Assembly (NCBI RefSeq): GCF_030694575.1
Contig: NZ_JAUYUS010000024.1
Location: 1-64,000 of the forward strand
Direction of reading: 5' to 3'
DNA from: Parvibaculum sp.
GTDB taxonomy: Bacteria; Pseudomonadota; Alphaproteobacteria; Parvibaculales; Parvibaculaceae
Length of the DNA: 64,000 nt
Under the pieces are notes generated by a model. The model worked only from the letters and a program-made list of their open reading frames with translations, made no database searches and was not told where the DNA came from. Below, piece by piece: positions 1-7,745 of the stretch. Position 1 is the first letter of the stretch, and the number at the start of each line of letters is the position of its first letter. Both the position numbers and the translations under genes were made by a program.

Positions 1-470
1 CAAGACAGAAGTCATAAAACAGCTGCGCCGGCGCCACCTGCGTTCCCATCATCGCTCTGCCCTCCGATAAGCACAGCACGATGGAATCACGCACCGAAGG
101 CCCGTTCAACCGCCGACTTAATCAACACAATCCGCCAGAAGGGGACACTCAACGCTGATCGAAGAGCGGCACCCACACAGCGCACGCGGCAGCCTGCCAC
201 CCGCCACCCCTGCCCTTACTCGACGCTTCCGTGATGCGACGGGGCGGGAAGCTGAGCGTTCTCGATCTCCACGCCCACCCTGGTGCATCACCGAGCCCAA
301 CAGGCTCAAATGTTCAACAGACTCCGCTTTCCGCTGGGCAAAAGCTGGGACTCAGGGCGACGCTTCCGAGTCCGGTTCCGCGCTCCCTTGAATGGCTCTT
401 TACCTCTCAGATCGGGCATGATACCCAATCTCGAAAAGTTCGGGTATGAGACTCAAACTTGGGCTCGAAG
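1..470. other. Leading stretch without a convincing gene
   Basis: Short open frames on both strands overlap one another here, and none has a recognisable motif or a good ribosome-binding site. The stretch probably holds the promoter of the operon that starts near 471, but I could not pick a convincing -35/-10 pair. A gene lying mostly outside the window to the left cannot be excluded. Confidence 0.4.
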
Positions 471-1007
471 ATGCGTCTGGTCACGACACGGGAAGCGTCC
501 CGCCTTACGGGCCTCTCGACGAACAAGCTTCGCGAGTGGACCAGCAGACGCGCGCTCATTCCCGCCGACGTTCCCCCGAAGAGCCAAGGTTCGCCGGCCC
601 GGTATTCTTGGCAAACGATTCTGCTGCTTCGGATTGCCGTCACGTTGCGCGACCGCTTCCACCTCGAACTGCAAGCCCATCGCCAGGTTCTTACCAGTCT
701 GCACACGAGTCTGCGAACCACGTCCTTCGTGTCTCTCTGGGGTAAGTCGCTCGCCATCGATCCCGATCAATGCTGGTCGTGGATTGACGATGCGGATTTC
801 GGCGCGGTTACGGGCGATGCGATCGTCGTTCGTCTATCGCCTCATCTCGACGCGCTCTCGCAGGATTTCGCCCTGCCCCGACCTTCGAGAATGCCGGGTC
901 AACTCGATCTCTTCCCGGCACGGCCCGTTGCCGGACCGCCACCGCCTACGGCTGCTCCCGCCCCGCATCGGTCGCAAGCAACGCAAAAGCGCCGGAGGTC
1001 GGCGTGA
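471..1007 (+). CDS. MerR-like HTH protein, first gene of a methylase/nuclease operon
   Basis: This is a small protein of about 178 residues. Its N-terminus (VTTREASRLTGLSTNKLREW) is typical of a MerR-like or excisionase-like winged helix, in which Ser-Thr-Asn-Lys starts the recognition helix. The middle is helical and the last 40 residues are rich in Pro, Ala and Arg. I see no metal or drug sensor domain. I chose ATG 471; a TTG at 459 is also in frame. The stop overlaps the GTG of the methylase gene (GTGA at 1004-1007), so translation is probably coupled. It may control the cassette, as C proteins do in restriction systems, or act as a specificity subunit; the sequence does not decide. A decayed copy lies at 22258-22731 on the other strand. 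Confidence 0.72.
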   Translation: MRLVTTREASRLTGLSTNKLREWTSRRALIPADVPPKSQGSPARYSWQTILLLRIAVTLRDRFHLELQAHRQVLTSLHTSLRTTSFVSLWGKSLAIDPDQCWSWIDDADFGAVTGDAIVVRLSPHLDALSQDFALPRPSRMPGQLDLFPARPVAGPPPPTAAPAPHRSQATQKRRRSA

Positions 1008-4000
1008 GCAGCCCAGCATTTAAAAAGGTACTGGAGGCGACGGGCTATCTGACCCCAGCCGGAAAGTCGGTGCCGGGATTGGTCACCGCTGGCGACCCAG
1101 CGTCGGCGAACCTGAAGAAGGTCTTCGCCGATGACCGGGTCGGCTTGAACGCCGACGCCGTGTTCACCGCGCAGAGCTCCGCCACGAGCATCTTCAAGGA
1201 TGCCGGAACGAACGAGCCGAGCGCCACCGATCTGAAGCGATGGCACGAAGCGGCATGGAATGTGGGAGTCGCACCGCTTCTGTGGATCATTACGCCCACG
1301 GAAGTGCGACTCTACGATTGCTACGCATCGCGCGCGGAGCGTCCGGACGACACCGCGCCGAGTCCCCTCGACAACTTCCCGCTCCAGTCCGAGGACCGAC
1401 TGCGTCTCCTCGATTCGATGTGTGGCCGTTTGGCGACCGAGACCGGCGCTTTCTGGTCGAGTGCTATCGGGGCCAAGATCAATCGCCAGCATCGCGTGGA
1501 TCGCGACCTGTTGGAGGAGATCAGCGCCCTTGAGGATCTGCTCACCGGCTCTGCATCGCCATCACGGCCCGGGGGGACCACGGGCGACATGCCGAGGGAG
1601 ATCGCCCAGCGCTTCATCGGCCGGTGCATCTTTACGTGGTATCTGCTCGACCGCGGAATCGCGCAGCCGTTCCTGCCGAAATCGCTTCCTCCGGATTTGA
1701 GCAAGATCTTCGACTCCACGACCACCGCCTTTTCACTGTTCAAATGGCTGCGTAAGACGTTCAACGGCGATCTGTTCCCGATGGACGATCCGGGCGCCGA
1801 GCGCGAACATCTCACAGACCAACATCTCGCGCTGTTTCAGGATTTCATCGAAGGGCGCAGCCTCGTCGCCTCACGCCGAGGCCAGGGACGCCTCTTCAGG
1901 TTCCGGTTCGATGCAATCCCGGTCGACCTCATCAGCTCGATCTACCAGCAGTTTGCACGATCGGCGGCAGAGGACGAGGCCGCTTCCCAAGGACTGCACT
2001 ATACGCCGATCGAACTCGTCCACCTGACCCTCGACCCCGTTTTCGAGCAGCTGCCGGCGAAAGCACGCATCATTGATCCCACCTGCGGCTCCGGCGCCTT
2101 TTTGGTGGAAGCGTTTCGCCGACTCGTTTGGCGTACGACGCAGGGACGCCCGGCCAGTCGAGAAGTCGTCCGGAATATTCTCTATACGCAGCTATTCGGA
2201 ATCGACATCAATCGGTCGGCGCTCGGCATTGCCGCGTTCAGCCTCTATCTCGCCGCGCTCGAACTCGACGAGCAGCCGATCAACGATGTTCGCGATCTAA
2301 AGTTTGACCATCTCATCGACACGACCCTGTTCGAGGCGGACACGATCGGTGAGACGCTCCCGGCGAAGCTGACCGATAGCGCATTCGACGCCGTCGTCGG
2401 CAATCCGCCCTGGACCTTCGTTCGGCGCGCCGACGGATCCCGGCCGCGGCAGTCGGGTCAAACCAAGACGCTGCGTCCGCGGCGCAGCCCCGACCAAGCG
2501 TTCCTGAGCGTCGCCGCCGATCTGGCGGGTGAGAGCGGACGCATCGGCATGGTGATGAAGGCCACGCCGTTTTTTTCCAAAGACGTCCATGCCGTGGCGG
2601 CGCGCTCCGCTCTTCTAGAGCGCCTGGCGCCTGTCGCCCTGGTCAATCTCTCTTTTCTGCGAAAGGAGGGTCTCTTCCCCGATGCGACCGGGCCGGCACT
2701 GCTCTTCTTCGCACGCTGTGCCTTGGCATCGACACCCGATCAGATGCTCGTCGGCTCGATACCCTGGACGCCCGACTTCAAGCGCACTGGCGTTTTCCAT
2801 TTCGGGCCGGCGGAAATACGGGCCGTGCCGTTGGCGCGCGTCCTCAGAACACCAACCGTTCTGAAAGCCGCAACCTTCGGCACCGTTCGCGATGGATGGT
2901 TGATCGACAAACTTGAGCAAGCCCTGCCGACGCTTGCAACCGTTTTGGACCATCTCGGTCGAACCGATGGCGAATTTCGGGGACAAGGTTTTCAGGTCCA
3001 CGGCGACGCCAATGAGCCACCAAAGCACTATCGCTCGCTCAAGGTAATCTCACCTGACGTCTTTACGCCATTCAGGATTGCAGAGGCCACCCTTCCGACT
3101 TTCATTCACAAGGTGCTGCACCGGCCTCGCCGCGAATCCATCTTCCGCGGTCCGTTGCTACTCTGTCCAAAGGGGGGAAACAAATCTGGTGCGGAACGGG
3201 GGCGATACATTGCCGCCGTTCATCCAGAAGATGTCCTCTACACGGAGAGTTTCTTCGGTGTGTCCTTCCGGGGTGCTGACACCACCTTTGCCTATGTTCT
3301 TTCCGGCATCCTAAACTCGAGTATCACGGCCTTCCAGTTCGCCTTTGGCGGCCCGACTTGGGGATTAGAACGTCCCACGGTCGAACCACACGATCTGCTG
3401 TCACTGCGTATTCCCCCCCTGTCCTCCACTGACGGACGACTCCTCAATGCGGTAGTCGATGCCGAGAAACAAGCCGCGACCAATCCCGAGGACAAGGACA
3501 ATCTCCACAAGCTAGATGAGGCTGTGTTCGATCTTTACGACCTTGAAGCCGACGAGCGCATCCTGGTCCGCGACAGCGTTGCGCGAGCGCGATACCTCAT
3601 CTTCGAGAATCGGGCCGAGCGGATCGGCGTGATCAAACCGCCGACGTCCGATCTGTTGAAGGCATATGCCAAACAGGTCGCGTGTTCCGTAGATGCCTAT
3701 CTGCGTACGCGGGGCGAACGTCACCTGGAAGCCATCGTTTACACGAAAGGGCTCACAAAAGGAGACCTGTCCACAGGCGTTCCCGGCATCACCGCCGTAC
3801 GTTTCGTCATGGCCCCTGGAGCCCCGAAGCGAGGCGCCGTCGTTCGCGAGGGCGATCCGGCCGATCTTGAGAGGCTCGCTGGACTGTTGCGCGGCCGCTT
3901 CGATGCCGACGTTCCGCCTTATCTGAACGAAAGACGGCAACTGCGCCTATACGGTCCGGACGATCTGTTCATCCTGAAGCCGACGGAAGCCCGCTATTGG

Positions 4001-4084
4001 ACCACCACCGTCGGGCTCAACGACGCCGACGTCATTCTCGCCGACCATTGGCTCAGAGGGCGAGATGCCGCTTCTTACGCCTGA
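1004..4084 (+). CDS. Eco57I-type N6-adenine DNA methyltransferase (restriction-modification)
   Basis: A 1026-residue protein with the amino-methyltransferase signatures of Eco57I/type IIG enzymes. The SAM-binding motif I is DPTCGSGAFL near residue 358, and the catalytic NPPW box is at about residues 467-470. The roughly 340 residues before motif I contain a stretch (WNVGVAPLLWIITPTEVRLY) like the N-terminal region of large type IIG-like methylases, but I see no clear PD-ExK set there. The 500 residues after NPPW should hold the target-recognition region. The product would methylate adenine in a specific DNA sequence. The GTG start overlaps the upstream stop by 4 bp, and the end overlaps the nuclease-candidate gene by 20 bp. 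Family assignment is firm; use in restriction rather than another defence scheme is inference. Confidence 0.85.
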   Translation: MSSPAFKKVLEATGYLTPAGKSVPGLVTAGDPASANLKKVFADDRVGLNADAVFTAQSSATSIFKDAGTNEPSATDLKRWHEAAWNVGVAPLLWIITPTEVRLYDCYASRAERPDDTAPSPLDNFPLQSEDRLRLLDSMCGRLATETGAFWSSAIGAKINRQHRVDRDLLEEISALEDLLTGSASPSRPGGTTGDMPREIAQRFIGRCIFTWYLLDRGIAQPFLPKSLPPDLSKIFDSTTTAFSLFKWLRKTFNGDLFPMDDPGAEREHLTDQHLALFQDFIEGRSLVASRRGQGRLFRFRFDAIPVDLISSIYQQFARSAAEDEAASQGLHYTPIELVHLTLDPVFEQLPAKARIIDPTCGSGAFLVEAFRRLVWRTTQGRPASREVVRNILYTQLFGIDINRSALGIAAFSLYLAALELDEQPINDVRDLKFDHLIDTTLFEADTIGETLPAKLTDSAFDAVVGNPPWTFVRRADGSRPRQSGQTKTLRPRRSPDQAFLSVAADLAGESGRIGMVMKATPFFSKDVHAVAARSALLERLAPVALVNLSFLRKEGLFPDATGPALLFFARCALASTPDQMLVGSIPWTPDFKRTGVFHFGPAEIRAVPLARVLRTPTVLKAATFGTVRDGWLIDKLEQALPTLATVLDHLGRTDGEFRGQGFQVHGDANEPPKHYRSLKVISPDVFTPFRIAEATLPTFIHKVLHRPRRESIFRGPLLLCPKGGNKSGAERGRYIAAVHPEDVLYTESFFGVSFRGADTTFAYVLSGILNSSITAFQFAFGGPTWGLERPTVEPHDLLSLRIPPLSSTDGRLLNAVVDAEKQAATNPEDKDNLHKLDEAVFDLYDLEADERILVRDSVARARYLIFENRAERIGVIKPPTSDLLKAYAKQVACSVDAYLRTRGERHLEAIVYTKGLTKGDLSTGVPGITAVRFVMAPGAPKRGAVVREGDPADLERLAGLLRGRFDADVPPYLNERRQLRLYGPDDLFILKPTEARYWTTTVGLNDADVILADHWLRGRDAASYA

Positions 4085-4715
4085 TATTCCTTTCGGCCAG
4101 CCCGCCTTCTCGCTTTCGTCGGATCAGATCGCCACGGTCATCGATCTCGTTTGCCGCGGCGCACAGGAAGCCCAGGAGGACATCACGTCTGGAATGCTCG
4201 AAGTCCCGACGACGATGATCGTCCGCAAAGCGATCCGGCGCGTGAAGAAGAGCCTGTCGCTCACCAACCTCGAAATCCGGGGCGAGCACGAACTGGAGGA
4301 TATGGCGACCACGGATGCGTCCATTCTCGGGCGGATCGATATCACCCTCAAGTTCCTGCATCAGTTCGGAAACGAGGACGCCTATGTCGCCGTCGAATGC
4401 AAGCGGGTCGGCGCCGGGCTGTCAGCCCTCAATTCGAGCTACGTCTCCAACGGTGTGGACCGCTTCGTCACGGGTCAATATGCCGCCGGCCACGAATGGG
4501 GGTTCATGCTCGGATACGTGTTGGCCTTGCCCGTTGAGTCCGTGGTCCAAACGATCGACGATCACCTGAAAAAATCCTATGGCGCCCCCGCCAAGCTGAC
4601 GCCGGAAACCGCCCACGCCTTGTCGCTCGCTATCCTCGAAGGTGTACTTATCCAGAAGGGCGGTCATGTAATTAGGATGAAGCACATCTTTGTGAACATG
4701 ACGGTAGCCGCGTAG
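4065..4715 (+). CDS. PD-(D/E)XK nuclease candidate of the methylase operon
   Basis: A 216-residue protein with a plausible PD-(D/E)XK core: an Asp in GRIDITLKF followed about 18 residues later by AYVAVECKRV, which supplies the E-x-K pair. This arrangement is usual for restriction endonucleases and small DNA-repair nucleases. An N-terminal helical region has several basic residues. It starts inside the end of the methylase gene, so the two are co-translated and presumably act on the same DNA. I did not recognise a named family. It could be the restriction subunit of the cassette or an accessory nuclease. Confidence 0.62.
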   Translation: MPLLTPDIPFGQPAFSLSSDQIATVIDLVCRGAQEAQEDITSGMLEVPTTMIVRKAIRRVKKSLSLTNLEIRGEHELEDMATTDASILGRIDITLKFLHQFGNEDAYVAVECKRVGAGLSALNSSYVSNGVDRFVTGQYAAGHEWGFMLGYVLALPVESVVQTIDDHLKKSYGAPAKLTPETAHALSLAILEGVLIQKGGHVIRMKHIFVNMTVAA

Positions 4716-5066
4716 ATGTTCTTCCCCAAGATTGGGAGCGGACACTTTGGAGCATTGCCGGTTGTCGATATGCAGATTTGAAGCGTTTGATTGAACTCTT
4801 AAGTGGTTGACCAGTCCCGGGAAACTGGACCGTTTTGAAGCTGCAAAATTCCAGTTTCGCATCGTCGTCTTGGCAGAGGACAAAACAATCAACCCATCAG
4901 TTCTGCTCTACTAAGGAGCCTGCGGGAACATGAAGATATCAACCCAGGGATAGCGGTCTGTTTCCCTCCCTATGACCGCTTCTGGCGCTTATGCGCCAAA
5001 AGCGAATGTGGAACTTGCTTCAAGTCCGAAAAGGTGAGCGGGCTTTAGATTATCGATCATGTGATG
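4716..5066. other. Intergenic stretch between convergent genes
   Basis: About 350 bp between the end of the nuclease candidate and the end of the acyl-CoA dehydrogenase, which converge. There is an imperfect inverted repeat near 4811-4828 (CCAGT to ACTGG around TCCCGGGA), which might serve in termination but lacks a T-tract. No supported gene or RNA is visible. Confidence 0.4.
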
Positions 5067-6245
5067 TCAGCGACGAGTTCCCAGAATTCGGCGCGCGACA
5101 ACCCATTTGTGGACTTCCGTCGGGCCGTCATAGATCCGCATTGTGCGCAGTTTTGCGGCCATTAGATGCAAGGGTAGCTCTTTGGTAACGCCCATTGCGC
5201 CGAACGTCTGTATGGCGTGGTCGACAATGGTCCATGCGATCTCCGTCGCATATGCCTTGATCATGGATATTTCCACCCTCACATCACGGCCCGCATCAAG
5301 CTTCCAGGCGCAGTCATAGGTCATCAGCCGTGCGGCATGGATTTGCGTGGCCGCATCTGCGACCCACCATTGAATCGCTTGGCGCTCGGAGAGAGGCAGG
5401 CCAAACGTTTTCCGCTGCGGCGCATATTCAATAATCATGTCAAGCGCCCGCTGAGCCATGCCGATCGACCACGCCGCCATCTCGATGCGTCGTGTCCCCA
5501 GCCGCAATTGCATAGGCGCGAAGCCGTTGCCCTCGCGTCCCAGCAGTTTCCAGGACGGCACACGACAGTCATCCAAAGCGATCTCGTAGGTCGCCGCGCC
5601 GCCGATCATTGGAATCTTGCGGATCACGTTGAAGCCCGGTGAGTCATTGTCTACGAGGAAGGCGGAAATGCCGCCATGCGCACGCTTTTCTTTGTCGGTG
5701 ACCGCCATCAGGATCGTGAAGTCTGCCTCGGCCGCGCGGCTGATCCAAATTTTCCGGCCATTGATGATCCAGTCGTCTCCGTCGCGCACTGCCGTCGTTG
5801 ACATGGCTGCGGGATCTGCTCCGGCCCCCGGTTCGGAAATGCCTATGGCTGAAATGGTTTCACCTCGTACGTAGGGCTCGAGATAAGTCGTACGCTGACG
5901 GTCATTCACTGTGGCCATCATCATGCGCAGATTTGGGGAGTCGGGCGGGAGCGTATAAGGGGTTATAGTCCGCCCCAGTTCTTCGTTGACACCGACCATC
6001 GCGACGGCGGGAAGGTCGGAGCCTCCTATGTCGGTTGGAGCGTCCAGCCCCCAGAGCCCGAGCTCCCTCGAGACCTCATCCACCTCCTTCAGAACGGCCG
6101 GTTCGATGCCGAGACCTCGGCCCTCGGCTTCGCATTGCAACGTATTGCCCTCCAGCGGGATCAGTTGGTCGTCAACAAACCGGCGTACGAGATCCTTCAG
6201 CATCCGGTGCTCTTCGGCGAGTTCGAACTGCATATCCCTCCTCAT
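5067..6245 (-). CDS. Acyl-CoA dehydrogenase, ACAD10/11-like subtype
   Basis: A full-length FAD-dependent acyl-CoA dehydrogenase of 392 residues. It carries the usual GISEPGAGADPAAM flavin/substrate motif, WIINGRKIWIS, and the C-terminal QTFGAMGVTKELPL region. The position that is normally a catalytic Glu (Y-E-G) reads IYDGPTEVH. This Asp-containing form is characteristic of the ACAD10/ACAD11-like group, often linked to unusual acyl chains. It would introduce an alpha-beta double bond into an acyl-CoA, passing electrons to ETF. It is transcribed alone on the minus strand, opposite to the rest of the catabolic cluster. About 100 bp upstream of its start lies a 20-bp motif shared with two other cluster units, so co-regulation is likely. 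Confidence 0.88.
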   Translation of the reverse strand: MRRDMQFELAEEHRMLKDLVRRFVDDQLIPLEGNTLQCEAEGRGLGIEPAVLKEVDEVSRELGLWGLDAPTDIGGSDLPAVAMVGVNEELGRTITPYTLPPDSPNLRMMMATVNDRQRTTYLEPYVRGETISAIGISEPGAGADPAAMSTTAVRDGDDWIINGRKIWISRAAEADFTILMAVTDKEKRAHGGISAFLVDNDSPGFNVIRKIPMIGGAATYEIALDDCRVPSWKLLGREGNGFAPMQLRLGTRRIEMAAWSIGMAQRALDMIIEYAPQRKTFGLPLSERQAIQWWVADAATQIHAARLMTYDCAWKLDAGRDVRVEISMIKAYATEIAWTIVDHAIQTFGAMGVTKELPLHLMAAKLRTMRIYDGPTEVHKWVVARRILGTRR

Positions 6246-6341
6246 GCGCTGCTGAAACCTTGCCGGATAGCGCCCGCATTGTGACGGCTGGAGCCTGAGA
6301 CCGGCGCGTTGGCGAGACCAAGTGAAGCAAAATGAACATCA

Positions 6342-6361
6342 AGTCAATGACTGTTGACTCA
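6342..6361. promoter_or_regulatory. Candidate TetR operator, copy A
   Basis: The sequence AGTCAATGACTGTTGACTCA contains a perfect 11-bp palindrome (AGTCA-A-TGACT) followed by TGACTCA. The same 20-bp arrangement occurs at 15468 and 19369, in each case before the first gene of a unit in this cluster. Here it lies upstream of the minus-strand acyl-CoA dehydrogenase, and between it and the divergent Ycf48-like gene. The local TetR protein encoded near 18580 is the obvious candidate ligand; that link is inference. Confidence 0.55.
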
Positions 6362-6695
6362 GAAATCATTAGCACATAACATCCGCATCATTGAGGGAGA
6401 TGGCGTAACGGTTTGGCCCCGATTTACCCGCTCGGAAGATCGGGAGATTCCGCGAGGTGGGTATGGCCCGATTCCACGGGCTGAATGAAATGACGGGCTG
6501 CCGCCAAGGCCGCTCAGTCAGGCATCCCGGGTAACCAGCCGCGATGCCGAGAGATGGCAGGCGCGAATCGCTGCAAAGGACGGAGCCATTCTGGGGCTGC
6601 GCAAAACAATGCGCCCCACGAAGGGCGCGACTGAGAAAGCGGCGTCGCCGCTCAAAAAGAAACGACGTGGAAGCGCGAAGGGGAGGGTAAAGACA

Positions 6696-7745
6696 ATGGC
6701 GGCAGAGAACGCCACTCTGAGAGGGCGTGCGCAGGGATCGAAAGTCGGACTTCTCCGGCGAGGATTATCTGCCGTAAGCATCGTCTTTCCTGTTCTCGTT
6801 ATCTCGGGACTCTTTTACGCGGCCTTCTTCGTGAAGCCCGTCGCGCGAATTGTCGTGACGCCGACGCCCGTCATCGAGACGCGCGACCTCTTCTACAGCA
6901 CGGTCGCGGCGGGAGATGGTGTGCTCTGGGCGGCAGGCAGCCACGGCAAAATCATTCGCAGTGAAGATGCTGGCGCGTCGTGGCGGGCGCAGGCAAGCAA
7001 TGTGAATGTTCATCTAAAGGGATTGGCCGCATGGGATGAGAAAATGGCCATCGCGGTCGGCAACGAATACACGATCGTACGCACAGTTGACGGAGGGCAT
7101 ACATGGGAGAAGGTGGCCCTTCCTGACAACATGCTCGACGTTAAACTCCTCAAGGCGCGGACGGGAAATAAGCCGGGCAATGGCGTCGCCATCGGCGAGT
7201 TCGGCACCGTTCTCGCGACGTCGGACTTCGGGCAGACATGGACCCTGGCGTCCACTGGCGCCGACGTCTCGTGGAACGACGCGGCGATGCTATCCGAAAG
7301 CAAATGGGTTCTCGTCGGAGAGTTCGGTCAAATTCTTCGTACGGAAAACGCGGGTGAAAGCTGGGAAAAGCTGGAAAGCCCCGTCGAGTCGAGCCTGAAC
7401 GCGGTTTATTTCCGCGACACCGAAAACGGCGTCACTGTTGGAACCGAAGGCGTAATCCTCGTCACGAACGACAGTGGAAGAACATGGCGCGCTACGACAG
7501 GCGTAAACCGCACGCACATCTATGACGTGGCTTGGGACGGACGGCGATGGATCGCCGTCGGAGACAGGGGCCTGTTGCTGACCGCGGAAACGAGTGGTCT
7601 GCGCTGGAACGACAAGTCCATGGCGACTAGCGCCGGCTGGCGAAGCCACATCGCATTCGACGGTGGGCGCTACGTCCTTTCCGGGCGCGGCATCGAGCTC
7701 GCCGATATCCCCTCTGAAACGACGAATGTCGGAGCCAAGCGATAA
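6696..7745 (+). CDS. Ycf48-like beta-propeller protein, membrane anchored
   Basis: A 349-residue protein with one membrane segment near residues 16-38 (VFPVLVISGLFYAAFFV), followed by repeated BNR/Ycf48-type blades such as GKIIRSEDAGASW, GHTWEKV, GTVLATSDFGQTW, GQILRTENAGESW and GVILVTNDSGRTW. Such propellers are scaffolds. In bacteria this type sits beside MMPL/RND, DUF1302 and DUF1329 genes, exactly as here. I chose ATG 6696 because GGGAGGG precedes it by 8 bases; an upstream ATG at 6609 would add 29 basic residues. The stop overlaps the RND gene start (TAATG), so translation is coupled. It probably stabilises or assembles the envelope transport module in the periplasm. Confidence 0.8.
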   Translation: MAAENATLRGRAQGSKVGLLRRGLSAVSIVFPVLVISGLFYAAFFVKPVARIVVTPTPVIETRDLFYSTVAAGDGVLWAAGSHGKIIRSEDAGASWRAQASNVNVHLKGLAAWDEKMAIAVGNEYTIVRTVDGGHTWEKVALPDNMLDVKLLKARTGNKPGNGVAIGEFGTVLATSDFGQTWTLASTGADVSWNDAAMLSESKWVLVGEFGQILRTENAGESWEKLESPVESSLNAVYFRDTENGVTVGTEGVILVTNDSGRTWRATTGVNRTHIYDVAWDGRRWIAVGDRGLLLTAETSGLRWNDKSMATSAGWRSHIAFDGGRYVLSGRGIELADIPSETTNVGAKR

